Assembly (NCBI GenBank): GCA_000320545.1
Contig: ADNK01002375.1
Location: 1-64,000, forward strand
Length of the DNA: 64,000 nucleotides
Direction of reading: 5' to 3'
Source of the DNA: Bigelowiella natans CCMP2755
Lineage: Eukaryota; Cercozoa; Chlorarachniophyceae
Positions 1 through 12,180 of this stretch are shown one piece after another. Every line of letters begins with the position of its first letter. The first letter of the stretch is position 1. The position numbers and the translations under genes were made by a program. Under the pieces are notes generated by a model. It was not told the DNA's origin. It did no database searches and saw only the letters and a list, made by a program, of their open reading frames with translations.

Positions 1-194
1 AGAGCGCCGAGTGATGCTTGTAGTCTCTTGAGATGCACAACACAAGGGAGAAGGTGAGATTGTTGGTAATGATGATGGATACTGATATTTGCGATTGGTG
101 ATTGATTCATAATTGATTGAACGACTCTCGAGTGATTCTGCTGCTGCTGCTGCTGCTGCTATATATCTAGGCTCGATACAAAGCGCAGGAGGTT

Positions 195-696
195 GTGTCG
201 TTCCTTGTCGTGCTACTATCACGTGGAAAGTTCCCTTCCTCCTTACTCCCGTCATCATCATCGCCACCACCACAACCTGCTTTTCCTTCTCATGCTAGTG
301 CTGCTGCTGCTGCTGCTGGCCCCTCTTCCTACTACTACAATGATGGAATGGGGGACATGAAGCAACAGCTACGGCAGCAGCAGCCGAAGGAAAGTGAAGG
401 CTACAATGCGTTCTTAGTTATCTTAGCTCATTGCTGTCTCGTGCATCCAATGCCGTATCCTCCCCGCTTCACGGAACTTCTTACCCGTGTTTTGCGGGCC
501 AGCTGGGAGAGGATGGACAGCAACCAGGTCATAAAAAGAGAGGAGGGGGCGATGATAACGATTAGGATCATGTTTTGATCGATCTACCGTGAGAGCGCAT
601 TATGCGTGTGTGCGTGTGTGTGCGTGTGTGTGCGTGTAGTAACCTTAACGATGGAGATTAGTTAATATCATGTGTAAAGATACATCGTCAAATGAT

Positions 697-729
<33 letters not shown>

Positions 730-1025
730 TTAATGATGATGTTGACGATGATACCAAATTGAATGTGCTAATACCCTCCTCGTTCCGCCCCTCGCATTGA
801 TTGCTTGTAGTACGAGAACCTCCTCATCACGATATCAGACCTGCTGTATAAGCAGCCTGGCTTCGACTTTACGAACGTCACAAGCACTAAGCTTGTCGTC
901 CCCACCGAGTGAGTGAGTGAGTGAGTTAGGATATCGAGTGAGAAAAGTGATGGGTAGTAGTAGTAGTAGTAGTAGTAGTAGTGCGATCATCGCCTTTACG
1001 CAAGGGGTGTTATGTGTATGTGTGT

Positions 1026-1104
<79 letters not shown>

Positions 1105-3276
1105 AAAAGGAGGGGAGGAGGATGAGGGCAACGAAGGGCATTCAGGTGCATGGAGCTCCATTTTTCTTCGATATCTTACGTATCATTCCTGCTTTTTATC
1201 CCTGAATCATCTTGTCAGCTTTCGTCGTCATAACATCAACTTGCCGACGGTTGACACTGAGAGGAGCGTCTCTCCTCTCACTGGATCTGCTGCTGCTATT
1301 AACGGGGATGATGGTGGTGCCGTGGGTCGATCCGATAGCACTCTCACACCCCTGCAAACACCCAAAATTACCATTATTTCGGGCCCAAATAGTGCTAAAT
1401 ATTCTCAAAGAAAGCCAACAACGACCGGTAGGAACAAGCATGTTAATATATTCGCAGCAGCTATGTCAAATCAATCAAATAAGATAGCTCTAGATATATT
1501 TATGAAAAAGAAGCAAGCATAAATGTTACCGTCCCTTTTGCCTTCTCTCTCTCTCTCTCCCTCTCTCTCTCTCCTCTGTCTTTTTCTCTCTTTCGTGGTG
1601 TGGAAGATCTATCTTTCCTTCCAGTGTTCATTTCCTCCCCCTCCCCCTAATACTCCCCTTCTCTTTTTTCTCTAATATTTTTCTTCAGCCAAGTCGTCGT
1701 CGCAGCAGCCGAAATTATCTGTTCTTACAGAGTGGAAGAGCAGTGGAAATAAGACAGAGGATAGTAATAATAATGATAATAGTAGTAGTAGTAGTAACGG
1801 CGTCAACACAAGTATGTCGGATAAATATAAAAACTATGGTGGTAGCAGTAGCATTGGCCAAGAAGATGAAAAGGCTCGTGCAGCGGCCGATCTGGCTTTG
1901 AATGTCGCTCTGCAGCAACAGCATGGTGGTACTGATGGCGACACGAAGAAAGAGAACGGTGGAGTGGAAGAAGGGGGGAATGGTAAGAAAGGGGCCATTG
2001 ATAGAGGTAGGTTTCATCATCCATCAAAGCGAAGATGTGAGGAGGAGGGGGGAGTAGGAAGAGGAGGAACATCTTCCCATCATCATCATTGTTGTTGTTG
2101 AAGTATAGGGTTAGTGACGAATAAATATCGTGCATAGCTGCTTCATTTTCGTTGCCATGCTTTGATATATTACGTTACTACTACTATTGTCACCATCATC
2201 ATCGTCGTCGTCACCATTGCAATCTCATATCTCCCATAAATTAGCGACGGCTCTGGGTTCGCACATGGGGGAGGCAGCCGTCGCTGCTACAGCTGCTGCA
2301 GCGACGATGGGTAGAGGGGGTGCACAGGAATGGATGCCTCAATACAGAAGAGACCGGTACCGCTGCTGCTGCTGCTGTCACCCTTTTTTAAGATATTCTT
2401 TCCTGATGAACGATCTTTTCGCTGTTGTCAGTGCGGCATTTGTACTGCGAATGATGTCTGCCATGGCCCTTCCACACCCAAGACCCCAGCAGCAGCAGCA
2501 GCAGCAGCTCAAGGGGGGCAACGAGGGCCTCATGGTGAGGGGAAGCGAGCAGCACGAAAAAAGAAGAATATTCAAAACCAGCAAAGAAGAAGAAGAAACA
2601 CAAAGAGAGGCAGCAACAACCTTATACTACGCGTACACAGACAGGCAGATATAGAGGGAAATCAGAATCTTGATTCACCGTGTTATTTATTCTATCGTTT
2701 TGGTAAATATGGTTGGGATTGTTACGCCTTGTTGCTTGGGTCGTCCGTTGTGGACGCTTGGCGTGCTTGATGCCATTTCTACCCCTCCGTGAATAAACAA
2801 ATAATATGACAAAAACAAGTCATCTCCCCCCCCTCCCCCCTCCACACTCTCACAACATTCCTCATCTCCAAACGCTTGCAATCACAATATAAAGGAGGCC
2901 TTGGCGAAGACACGACTCTACACGGAGTGGCTGCTTTCTGTGTTTTACCCCCAAGGCCCTAACCCTGTGACCTCTAACATCGTCTGGTATATACAGCTCT
3001 CCAAGCAGGTACTCTCGCACTTGAATCAGCATGCCAAGCTGCTGCTGGACAACGCACCGAGAGAGGAACTCGTCGCTATTCTCAAGGAATTCAGGTAGTT
3101 GATGGGAGGAAGAAGAAGGAGACGAAGAGTAAGAAGAAAATGACTTTCCAAAAATATACGAGGCGGCAGCAGCACAGCAGCAGCATACGATAAATTAGTT
3201 CCAATTTCCTCCTCCACGTCACCACTCACCCATCTATCCATCATGCATCCACCTCCCTCCCTTCACTTCTTCTCCA

Positions 3277-3308
<32 letters not shown>

Positions 3309-4438
3309 TGCTTTCAGTGCGGCAGCGGAGGCGGCAGAGGCCCACGCACTAAAGCTGCTCACGGAGACGCTTACAACGGATTTTCCCAATCTTGCATATG
3401 AAGTGATAACATCTATATGCCAAGCTACCGATTCGCCTGCAAAGATACCGGAGAAGATAGAATCGTGAGTGCACCCAACCACCACCACGATGATGCCTAT
3501 ATGTCTCCATCAACATGCAATTTTACCTGCCAAGCCAAGCACAAGAATCATCTTCACTTGAAGCAGTAGCGTGGAAACTCCATAACGCTGTTTCAAATTC
3601 CTAATCATTATTTTCACTCCCCCTCTCTCCTCCTCCTCCTCCTCCTCCTCTTCTCCTCCTCCTCTTCACCCCCCTCCCCCCTTCCTCCTATGTGACTCAT
3701 CCAGATGCATCGTGACCGCGCTAGGGCGAGCAGATAATTCAACAGTGAGTTCTCGTCGCACACTAATCAAATCACCGCGGAAAGCATCTCGATTCAAGGC
3801 TGATAGCAGCAGCAGTAGCAATAGCAACGTCAGAAATGATGAGATTAGCTCATCATCTGGCATGAGTCTGCTGTACCCCTCGCAGAAGCAGCAGTCGAAT
3901 CACGCTGGTGGTCATAGTAAGAAGCTCATCGGCAACCGCGGTAAGTGGGCAATAGGCATGGATTATATCGATGGATGGAATACTGACGTTGTTGTCCTCC
4001 CCTCGTTAACCGTAGGATTCGGTTGGAAGCTTGTAGGGGAGTCGTTGGAGGTAAAAGGAAACAAGGATGGGAAGATCTTCATGGATGCCTGCAACCAGAA
4101 GGGCTGTGTCTTTGCGTTCTGTGGCATTGTCGTACGACAAGTCACATCCGCTCTCCCAGAGGCTTTCGGCATCCGAGAAAAAACGGTGGGATGCTGCAGG
4201 CAGTGTGTCATATTACTCTTATCATCATCATCTTCTGATTATCAAATTGCGGTGTTGTTTATCGTTGTTGTTTGTTTGGTGTTTGGTGATATCATTGTTT
4301 GTGCAATTGTGTGGCCTCTTCCTGTGGTGCCTTTTCCTCTCTCTTGCTTAGTCGAAAGCTGGCAATCTTCCAGCTTTCAAAGCAGCACACGATGCTGTTT
4401 ATAGACTCGCAGATAATCTCTACTCTATGACGTTACGG

Positions 4439-4496
<58 letters not shown>

Positions 4497-5248
4497 GCAC
4501 ACACACACATGCACACGTACACACACACACCGCGACTACACGTGCAGTTTGTTTTTCAACATGTCAGTGAACATTTATGCTGGTTGGTGCCATCATGATA
4601 TCTCATCCATCGTTTCCTATTCTACCAAGGCGTATCGAGACGGCGGACGGCAAAGCGGAGAAAACACGTCAGCTGGAGCATGCCATCGTAGCAGCCATAA
4701 GGGTCATCATTTCAACTCAAATCCAAATTCGAAAGCACTCTCCGTTCGCCTCAGAGGAAAGGAAACAGGTATAACTACGAACAAACAGCATCCACTGTAG
4801 TACGTACCCACTGTTAGCTATTACATTATTGAAAGAAGGACGGTGATATAGCCGGTTGGATACTTCTCGTCCTCCTCCTCATGATCATCAGGATCTTCAT
4901 CTTCCCCATCACTATCTTCGTCTATCACCACCCACCGTTATTGCCATCAAAGTCATTACTTTCAATGTTCTCCCTCCCTCACCAACCAAAATAGATCTAC
5001 GACAATAGCGATGCGGTCTTCGTCGTACTGACTTCTTACCTCAAAAATGCGTACAAAGATGGTAAGTTCGGACAGAATACTTTCCAGGTAGAACGTACAA
5101 TGATGAGTCATTGCAGAGCATATATCATTACAAATGACTCTGATTGGATGTCCGTCATTAGACCTGGTTTCATACCAGATTTCTTTTCTTCCTCGTATAG
5201 GAACCGCTGCAGCCCCTGCATGCAATTCGCTAACACTTCTATTTTCCG

Positions 5249-5285
<37 letters not shown>

Positions 5286-6196
5286 TCTTCTTCTTCTTCC
5301 TCTTGTTCTCGTTGACCCCTCTCCTCAGAGACTAGGGGGCCGGATGGCAAAGTTTTTTGGCAGTAAAGGCAAAGGTCGTGAGCAGCTTAGTGTTGATTGA
5401 TGTGTTGAGCCTTAGAAATCGAATAGTAGGCAATAATATCTGTAGTTGCTACGCATCCTAATTATTTGGGGAGGTGTCATAGCGTTTTCTTATGAATTTT
5501 GAGCGGTTGAGAACGCCGACGTGACTTTTCTCTGAAACAAAGAGTGGGAAGAAGAAGCTGGTTTTTGGTACGAAGCAATCTATGCCAGGACAACAACCTG
5601 CTGTCTTCCATCCATCCCGTGCCGCTTGGTGTACTAATCATTGATTGAGTGCAATACTTTCCTTCCTTCACCTTCCTACAGATGAATTTACTCCGCGGTT
5701 TAGACTGCTGGCGCGGTCTTTGTACACATTTATCACCTTAAGAGAAGATTACGATAACCCAGCTGTGACAGCATCCTCGAAGAATAATACGGCGTTTTCA
5801 TGGAGAGTCAACTGTGTGGAGCAATCAAAGAGTCAACAGAAACTCATCAAGCACTTTATCGAGCAAACGAAGGCCAAACCATTCCGCTACCTCACGCGCC
5901 ATATCGAGGTCTGTAGGCTGTGTCATAACGACGACGAACAAACGCAAAAATACAGATGATGTTAAATACGATGTTTCTACACATGAAGTAAGATCGTGCA
6001 CTAATATCGAGAATATTGAAAAATTATGATAGTCATGATCCGATATTTTATCGAACAGGAAATCACAGAATTATTGAGTTCGAGCACCCAGACGTTGTTT
6101 GAAACCGATAAGTTCTTCACGAAAGTAGTCGTGATTCTCTTTCCAGGGTTGCCATGGCCGACACATTGGTATCATCCTGATGATATGTTTGGTTAA
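195..6196 (+). CDS. Long multi-exon gene, unrecognised helical protein with low-complexity linkers
   Basis: I do not recognise the family. Exons join with matching phases: to 527, 811-908, 1219-1427, 1689-2006, about 2250-2357, 2390-2533, about 2892-3096, 3319-3463, 3706-3941, 4017-4185, 4351-4439, and so on to the last exon at 6059-6196, which ends HWYHPDDMFG then TAA. Alpha-helical stretches (for example WYIQLSKQVLSHLNQHAKLL, and helices around 3320-3460 and 5690-5900) alternate with Ser-, Gln-, Ala- and Asn-rich linkers, which suggests a HEAT-like or scaffold protein of roughly 700 residues. No catalytic motif was seen. The N-terminus is not fixed, because no convincing ATG lies upstream of the first exon-like frame; it may start before this window. 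Several introns hold microsatellites. The gene is real by frame and splice consistency, but its function is unknown. Confidence 0.6.
595..735. repeat. TG-rich and (ATG)n microsatellites in an intron
   Basis: A (TG/CG)n tract lies near 601-640 and an (ATG)n tract near 697-729. Both fall in the intron between the exons ending at 527 and starting at 811. Confidence 0.8.
955..1103. repeat. Compound microsatellite (TAG)n, (TG)n(AG)n in an intron
   Basis: (TAG)n at about 956-982 is followed by (TG)n at 1016-1062 directly joined to (AG)n at 1065-1103. The tract lies in the intron between 908 and 1219. Confidence 0.85.
4440..4531. repeat. Compound (TC)n(AC)n microsatellite in an intron
   Basis: Immediately after the donor near 4439, about 35 bases of TC repeat run into AC repeats with a few interruptions. 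Confidence 0.85.
5249..5311. repeat. (TTC)n trinucleotide repeat in an intron
   Basis: TTC/TCC repeats lie just before the acceptor at about 5328. Apparent poly-Ser and poly-Glu frames across it are artefacts of the repeat. Confidence 0.8.
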
Positions 6197-7450
6197 AAAC
6201 GATCCTCTCTAGAGAATTCATCTTAGTAGAAAATAGTTAGAACAATAGTAGGTGTTGTGGATGCAGCAAAAACGCACAAAGTCATGACATCGTCATTGTG
6301 CATGACATTTAGATGTGATAGATGCATCAAAATTTGCAGTTGAAATTCATCAAAATTGCAGTCATGCTATGATTTAGTGAGTGAAAGATCGAATGTTTCC
6401 TGCCGCAGTTCCTGCCTAATTTTGATTCACTCACACGTGCACACGTCAGTGCATGCATGTTCAGATGCAATTGCAGACATGCATCTTGCACAACATGGAG
6501 AAAGTCTAAACATGCTTGATGCAATGAAAATTTTCCACTTTTGAGCTGTCATCATTTTGATTTTGTCTCTGCAGCCACAGCTGATTCAGCGAGCTCGATC
6601 AAACGAGGCCTGTCCAAAAAATGACAGCATGAACGGATCTAGCTAGCTAGCTAGCTGGGCACATGCTAGCATGCTCGCATGCGTGTTGTGCGCTACATGC
6701 CAGCAGCACGCTTGCGCAGCAGACTTGGTGGCACACCGTGCCCCACACTTCGTTTCCCAACTGCAATCAGTGGCAAAGTGTCCAAAAAATCGCAACATGA
6801 AAATTTGCCTGCTGACGACCCACTGCTGAACTGAATTGCCAAAGTGACATCTAACATGGCAAAATTCTGCGAGCATCACGTGTCAAACACCCCACACACT
6901 CACTTCCCATCCACAATCAGTGGCAAAAACTGCGAAAATGCGCGAAACATGAAAACTTGCTAGCTTGCCCACTGACGACCCGTCAGCCGTAGAACTTGCG
7001 ACCGCCTGCTGCTGAACTGAATTGCTGGAATGACACCTGGGACATGGCAAAATCACAGGCACATCACACGTGTTTTGTGAAAACAACCTTTGTTGAAAGT
7101 GACATGGCAAAATCCACAGCAGAGCAAGTGCCCCAAAGTTGACACACGTGGCAAATCCGCAAGAGGGACACACTTTGCGATGCTTTTGAGCCTTGCAGTC
7201 GTGTGATCACTCTTCTCACAAGGAGTTTTCCAAGTGATGCTTCCATTCGGAAAACCCTCGTCCATCTTTTTTCCAGGTGCATCCTCCATTCCGCCTGATT
7301 TCGTTTCCTTGGCGAGCATTCGGTGCTTCACGACACCACGTGAGCAAACGTTGCAATGAACAATGAACAATGAACAAAGCGTTGATCAAATCCACGTGCG
7401 CCAGAACCACGTGGGAGACAGGCGTTTGCACGCAGCAGAGCCTCAACAAC
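6197..7450. repeat. Repeat island with degenerate direct repeats
   Basis: No supported gene. CTAGCTAG and CATGCTAGC words occur at 6638-6680. A degenerate unit recurs from about 6740 and about 6890: both copies share an AATCAGTGGCAAA block, a GACGACCC block, CTGCTGAACTGAATTGC and an ACATGGCAAAAT block. A shorter third copy starts near 7095. Near 7365 there are three copies of CAATGAA, the reverse complement of the TTCATTG array near 24,430. Confidence 0.6.
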
Positions 7451-7964
7451 ACTCGTTGCAAGGACTTGTCAGCACCCTCTAGCCCTGTTGGCAAAATGGC
7501 TCCAATTGCAACCAGATCGCAGAAAGTACCTGGTTGACATGAAGGCAAACATTGAGGGGGAAAACAAAGAGCACGGTGATGCTCCGTTGATTTGGGGTTC
7601 CTCTGAGGGCAATTTTGAGATCGCAAAGTGCCTGGTTGACATGAAGGCAAACATTGAGGCTGAAAACAACTGCGGTTGTGCCCCGTTGATCGCGGCTTGC
7701 ACAAACGACAATTTTGGGATCGCAAAGTACCTGGTTGACATGAAAGCAAACATTGAGACTGAAAATAGAAATGGGGACACTCTCTGTGACTTGACAAACC
7801 ATGATGAAATCAAAAAATTTGTCAAAGAAGTTTGCATTGAGCGACGGGTCCAGGTGTTCAACAGAGACTTGAAGGATTTGTGCATGTTGAGCACGGAATT
7901 GAAGCGAGGGCTGGGGGCGGAAATGGTCGTCATGAGCTCGAAAAATGGATGTGTGCAGGAGTAG
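7450..7964 (+). pseudogene. Ankyrin-repeat fragment, no start codon
   Basis: A frame of about 170 codons contains three ankyrin-type repeats, each ending in a copy of YLVDMKANIE or CLVDMKANIE, followed by a helical tail. The cores repeat at DNA level, starting near 7531, 7633 and 7732 (spacing 102 and 99 bases), so the array expanded recently. No ATG precedes the first repeat in frame, and no upstream exon was found within the surrounding repeat island. Ankyrin repeats usually mediate protein binding, but this looks like a fragment or decayed copy of a larger repeat family. It could instead be an internal exon of a gene I cannot reconstruct. Confidence 0.45.
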
Positions 7965-8780
7965 ATGCGCGCCATCTGCAAGGTGGGCGATCTTGGAAGC
8001 TTCATGTTGTCCTGTGGCCAATGTGAAGTAGAAAAAACGGCAGGATGGCAAGAGGAGGCGACAACATGCACATCGCTCTCGCTAGCTCGGCCAATTCGTC
8101 TCTTCGATCATTGCAAGCTCGATGTGTAGCGCCTAGCCAAGCTTGAAATTGGTCGATGTCATCGATGCAAAAGTACATGCAATGAAGCAACACTTCCGCC
8201 AAGCATTCATTTGGAGAAAAGACCAAGTTTGCTAGCTTGCCTGGTGCAACATCATCTTGTTCAGAAAGCGGTGACGTAGGCCAACAACATGGCTACCAGT
8301 CGCATCACTGCACAAGTCTTCATCTGCCGCTCATTTAGTCATCCGTCGGATGACTTCCGCTGTGCCCGCAGAATGCTACATCTAGACATTGCTGGCTACC
8401 TGGTGCATTGATTACACGTCGCGTCGGTGATGATCCTCATGGCAATGTTTGCAATGATCGACGAAAATAGCCAATAATAGCTAGATAGCCTCAAATGTGC
8501 TCAATGTACACATTTGTGTTCGTCACATAATCATCTGTACGCCAGAGTGTGTATGCTCAGCAGTGCATGGCACGCCTAAGCTTCGCATTCGAACGACATT
8601 TAACCTTTTGTTACGACTCATGCAGCGCTAGTATAGGACATCCCTTTATGTACTAGATCGTTTGTGCTAGCAGTCGCATAACTAATGTCTATATTAATGT
8701 ATCTAAAAACATACATTTATATATGCTCTGTCTAAGTGCTATCGATATTTAAGTTTCTACGATTGTCTTTGGTTATTTGG
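7965..8780. other. Non-coding right part of the repeat island
   Basis: No gene is supported. The stretch has scattered GCTAGC and ATGCA words and ends in AT-rich sequence that serves as the 3' flank of the SET gene on the - strand. Confidence 0.5.
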
Positions 8781-10148
8781 TTATATTTTTGACATATTTG
8801 ACGTGTCTGTGGTTTCATTTTCTGTTAAAATTGTAACTAGCTCTGGCATTTCTTCATCATCAATATCAGATCCTGGGAGATGCACGAAAGAGTAGCATCA
8901 AATCGAAGGGACAACATAGGAAATGTCATTGTACTCTACGTCATTAGAAAGGAAAGAATTATGTGTTCCTACCTTCTTCCGCGGTTTCTGCATCCAGATA
9001 TAACGTTAATGGGTCGACCCAGAGTTGTGATCTAATGCTTTCCACGATGAGGGGACTTGTAGACGTTTGCTCAGAGAACCAGGTCACGAAAAAAGAGTCA
9101 GGATAATCCAGAGGTACCTTATTTTAAGGAGGATGGAGGGAAAGAGGAGGGTGAGGAATTCGCAATATGGCCATTTAGAGTGTTACTTTCAATAGTTCAA
9201 CCTTGGAATTAATCCAGGTTATCTGACCGTTTTCTACACGGACTATTTCCCCATTGTCGTTCTCAGTAAAACTTTTTTGGAATATGTTTTCTTTGAAAAA
9301 AGTGTTAGATTCTGCGTTGAATTCCTGAAGCATAAAATATTGGCATGGTAGTTGTTACGGCGCGTATATGAGCAACGCGAAATATCTGCGAGCCTTACAA
9401 ATGTAATCTTGTATCCACCGCCTTCCTTGCTCTCAATATCCTCCACGAGTATGGTACGTAGTGCAATGAGGATCTGCTCATCAATTTCTTCTAAATTCGT
9501 TGACAGTAGCTCGTGGTTCTACATCATTCCATTAAAGAGAAAAAACGTGAAATGAATAGCGATAGTATGGGATGGTAATAGGTGGCAACCTGAAAGATTC
9601 TTTTCCAAAACAAAGGAATTCGACCAACTAATCTTGCTTGCTTCGTCAAGAGGGGAAGAGACATCGCTTCATATTTAGCCTCAATCTGCATTTTCACAGT
9701 CAAAACTCATCCAAAAATATCCCTTGAATATAACAAGCAAGGGGATGGTGAAGCACCGATCTCTTAGCTAACGTGATTTCATTTTACTGCTGTCACAAGC
9801 TACGGTCAGGCTGCAACGACCGTTCGCACACACCTTCGATATTTCTTCCGAAGCTAATTATGTTAAACGTAAAAGCATTTGGTTAGCGCTGGCTCACGTA
9901 CGAACGAAGTTGATCATGCAATCTGCCCTACCTTCGGCGTTGAGGTTGTCAATCTCATTGCTAATTGAGGCGAGAGCGCTCATTGCAGCTTCGCTCTCTT
10001 CTTCCATCTCCTGATTCTTGTTGCTACCGCTCCCACCTTTCCCAATCTTCCTCTTCTCGTCATTGTTATCGTCCAGCTTCTCCCACGCAGCATCGCGATG
10101 CTTCCGCTTCCGTGTGGAACTCGTTTCGGACGAAGCGGTCGACGACAT
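8781..10148 (-). CDS. SET: SET/NAP1-family histone chaperone
   Basis: A NAP-domain protein that should bind core histones and chaperone them in the nucleus. In SET (I2PP2A) this family also inhibits PP2A. The start ATG at 10148 opens a Ser/Thr/Lys-rich tail. Next comes a dimerisation helix with SISNEIDNLNAEG, then IEAKYEAM and IPLFWKRIF at about 9583-9690, which match the IEAKYNKLR...IPNFW core of SET. Further exons cover the EFEDIKSGYRI-equivalent (EDIESKEGGGYKITF, about 9407-9523), an acidic-neighbour exon at 9208-9326 and the FFTWF-equivalent (FFVTWFSEQ) at about 8975-9110. The C-terminus is acidic and short. At least six exons have standard borders. Assignment to SET rather than NAP1 proper rests on length and motif order. 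Confidence 0.85.
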
Positions 10149-10500
10149 TCCGATGGTCGTTCTATCGTTCGTCGTACCTCCTCTGCCAGTTGCTTCTCCG
10201 TGTCATTTGTTGTTGTAGTTGTTGTTGCCATTTCATTCTTCAAAAAAAACAAAAATACAGGGAACAATACCTACACACTTCACACTATGTAAAACCAAGT
10301 TTATGACTATGAAAATCACTTCGGTGTAACAACATAGCTGGGAAGTCAAGGGCGCGAAAAGAATAACTAACTAACTAACTAACTAACTAGCGAACTATGG
10401 TATCGATGAAACAACACTCATACTCACTGGAACAATTTTTCTAGGAAGTTTTAGGTTGTTTGTAAGAAAGCCAAGAAAGGAAACACAACACCAGACTGGT
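10149..10500. other. Promoter region of SET and of a possible + gene
   Basis: Holds the 5' flank of SET and an element at 10317-10391 shared with 43.4 kb (listed separately). No other coding signal was seen. Confidence 0.5.
10317..10391 (+). promoter_or_regulatory. Shared 5' element with UUCG hairpin and (CTAA)n, copy 1
   Basis: The order is ACTTCGGTG, a short spacer, TAGCTGGGAAGTCAA, then (CTAA)n ending CTAGC. The first block folds as CAC-UUCG-GUG, the cUUCGg tetraloop class. The same blocks in the same order occur on the - strand at 43391-43437. Both copies precede a candidate gene start in the transcribed direction, so a 5' UTR or promoter role is likely. An RNA gene or mobile remnant is not excluded. 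Confidence 0.45.
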
Positions 10501-10518
10501 TCCCCCTCCTCACCCAAT

Positions 10519-11097
10519 AGAGAGCAAACGAGCGGAACACAAAATCTGTGGTATCGAGTACATCATTACTACTGACGCATACGGATTCTTAGATGCTAGG
10601 ACCGTAAATATCGAACGTCCACGTCGCTTGGTTTCGTGGATACATGCTATTGGTGGATGAATCATTGGTTTCTGTGTTAAACCAGGTTCATGCTTCGACA
10701 ACGTAAAGGGGATTCGAAGCGAAATAACCCTAAGCAAATGCTAGGATCAGGCTTCTTTAAAAATGTTAGTTTGCATCCCAGTTGACCACAATCTCTCCAC
10801 TCATTTAACCCAATTTATAGCGACCTGGTGGGATGCACGAGAATAATTCCGCGGTGACTCCATTTTAAGCACATTTTTCTATATCATTCTGACTGTTGTT
10901 ACGTCCTCAGGAATCAGGCTATCGCTTTGATTCGTTAATGTAAAATGTTGACATAATCTGGCCAATATTCTCAATGTTAACACTCATGCGATTTTGGTTT
11001 GGTTGACATGTTCAGATTTGACAAAGATGTCTGGGTTGTGCATGAAGATTTTGATAATAAGCTGGGAGATGACTGCGATGATGACGATCTTTCTTAA
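10519..11097 (+). CDS. Small multi-exon gene, unrecognised, start unresolved
   Basis: An exon at about 10521-10657 reads IEYIITTDAYGFLDARTVNI and continues RPRRLVSWIH. Short exons at about 10821-10853 and 10910-10932 follow, and the last exon ends with an acidic tail (GDDCDDDDLS) at 11097. The final junction is phase-matched and reads DSFDKDVWVVHEDF. I found no in-frame ATG; the first exon may lie in 10280-10500. Family unknown. Confidence 0.35.
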
Positions 11098-12180
11098 ATA
11101 CAATAGCTCGAAACGTCTGAGCGCTGGTGTGGTCACTCTATGAATAGGCATGAATTCATGTACGCAGTAGTTAGAAGATGATCACTTGTAGAGATCTATG
11201 CTGCATGCTGCAGAAATGTCAGGCTTAAATCACGTGGAAGGAAAACCTTCGATGTATCATATCGGTAAGGTTTCATTTAGTGGACTACAATTCTTTCGTA
11301 ATACGATATACATATGTAAAACAGAAACTAGACGAAAGGTAATTTCCAGCTTATTATTGCTGGTACACGCACTCCTCTAGTCCTACGTACGTTGCATGCG
11401 CGACTATCAATATGTGTATGTGCCACGCTTGCATGGCGTGTATGTATGCGGATGTTACGGAACAAGATTACCATGTAATGACTTTGTTGCAGGCGTCGTA
11501 GAAAGCTTATATATGCTTCCAGCGGTGATATATATTATAGCGACCTAGCTATATAGATGTAGCACTACATCATTGTACGTATGCTGTACGTAGCAACGCA
11601 GAAATGACACGCAGAGAACATATCCAGTAGTAAGCTCGCAAGCATTGTTTTGCACTACAAAAGCCATACGATCTAGATGCAGATGCACTATGCTATGCTA
11701 GTACGATACTCTTGTATGCAATTATATACAATTTTTGCGAATAATGCATGTATGTCTGCCGTAGTATCCGTACAATCGATGTAATAACATACAGTATAAT
11801 GCAAACACGTGCTAGCGTGGTGTGCATCGTATCGTACCTACATCTAGCTGTGCTCGTATGGGCGAAGCGACTACAACTGGATTGTAAGCAAGTGCTGAGC
11901 AAGTGCTGACGGCCTGCCTACGCATTGCCATGCTACGAAGAAATTCGTTCAGACCATTAAATAGCGCGCCCTGCATGGCTATCTAGCTATGTCCAGGTGC
12001 TGATGCATATTTTAAAACAGTATTTTGATGGTGTGACGCCTTGATGCGCACGAATTTAAGTTTCGATGATGGTGTAGAATTGCTGAGAATAATGATGAGG
12101 ACTCTGTGCGACCGCAGTCATTGGAGATACAAGATGTACTATGGTCACGATGATACTTCAAACCCAGTTAATTAGTGAGA
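11098..12180. repeat. CTAGC/GCATGC-rich intergenic island
   Basis: No gene seen. The sequence is dense in TGCATGC, GCTAGC, TACGTA and similar self-complementary words, like the other islands in this window. Confidence 0.5.

Noticed and set aside
835-1161. 108-codon - frame with His/Thr and Leu/Ser repeats
   Set aside because: It is a reading of the (TG)n(AG)n and (TAG)n microsatellites inside an intron.
7216-7797. 193-codon - frame antisense to the ankyrin array
   Set aside because: Its repetition mirrors the + strand ankyrin repeats, which match a known fold; the antisense product matches none.
9965-10306. + strand frame over the start of SET
   Set aside because: It is the complement of the SET N-terminal exon, which continues into a clear NAP domain.
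10371-10391. (CTAA)n as telomere-like repeat
   Set aside because: It is short, internal, flanked by unique sequence and part of the shared 5' element.
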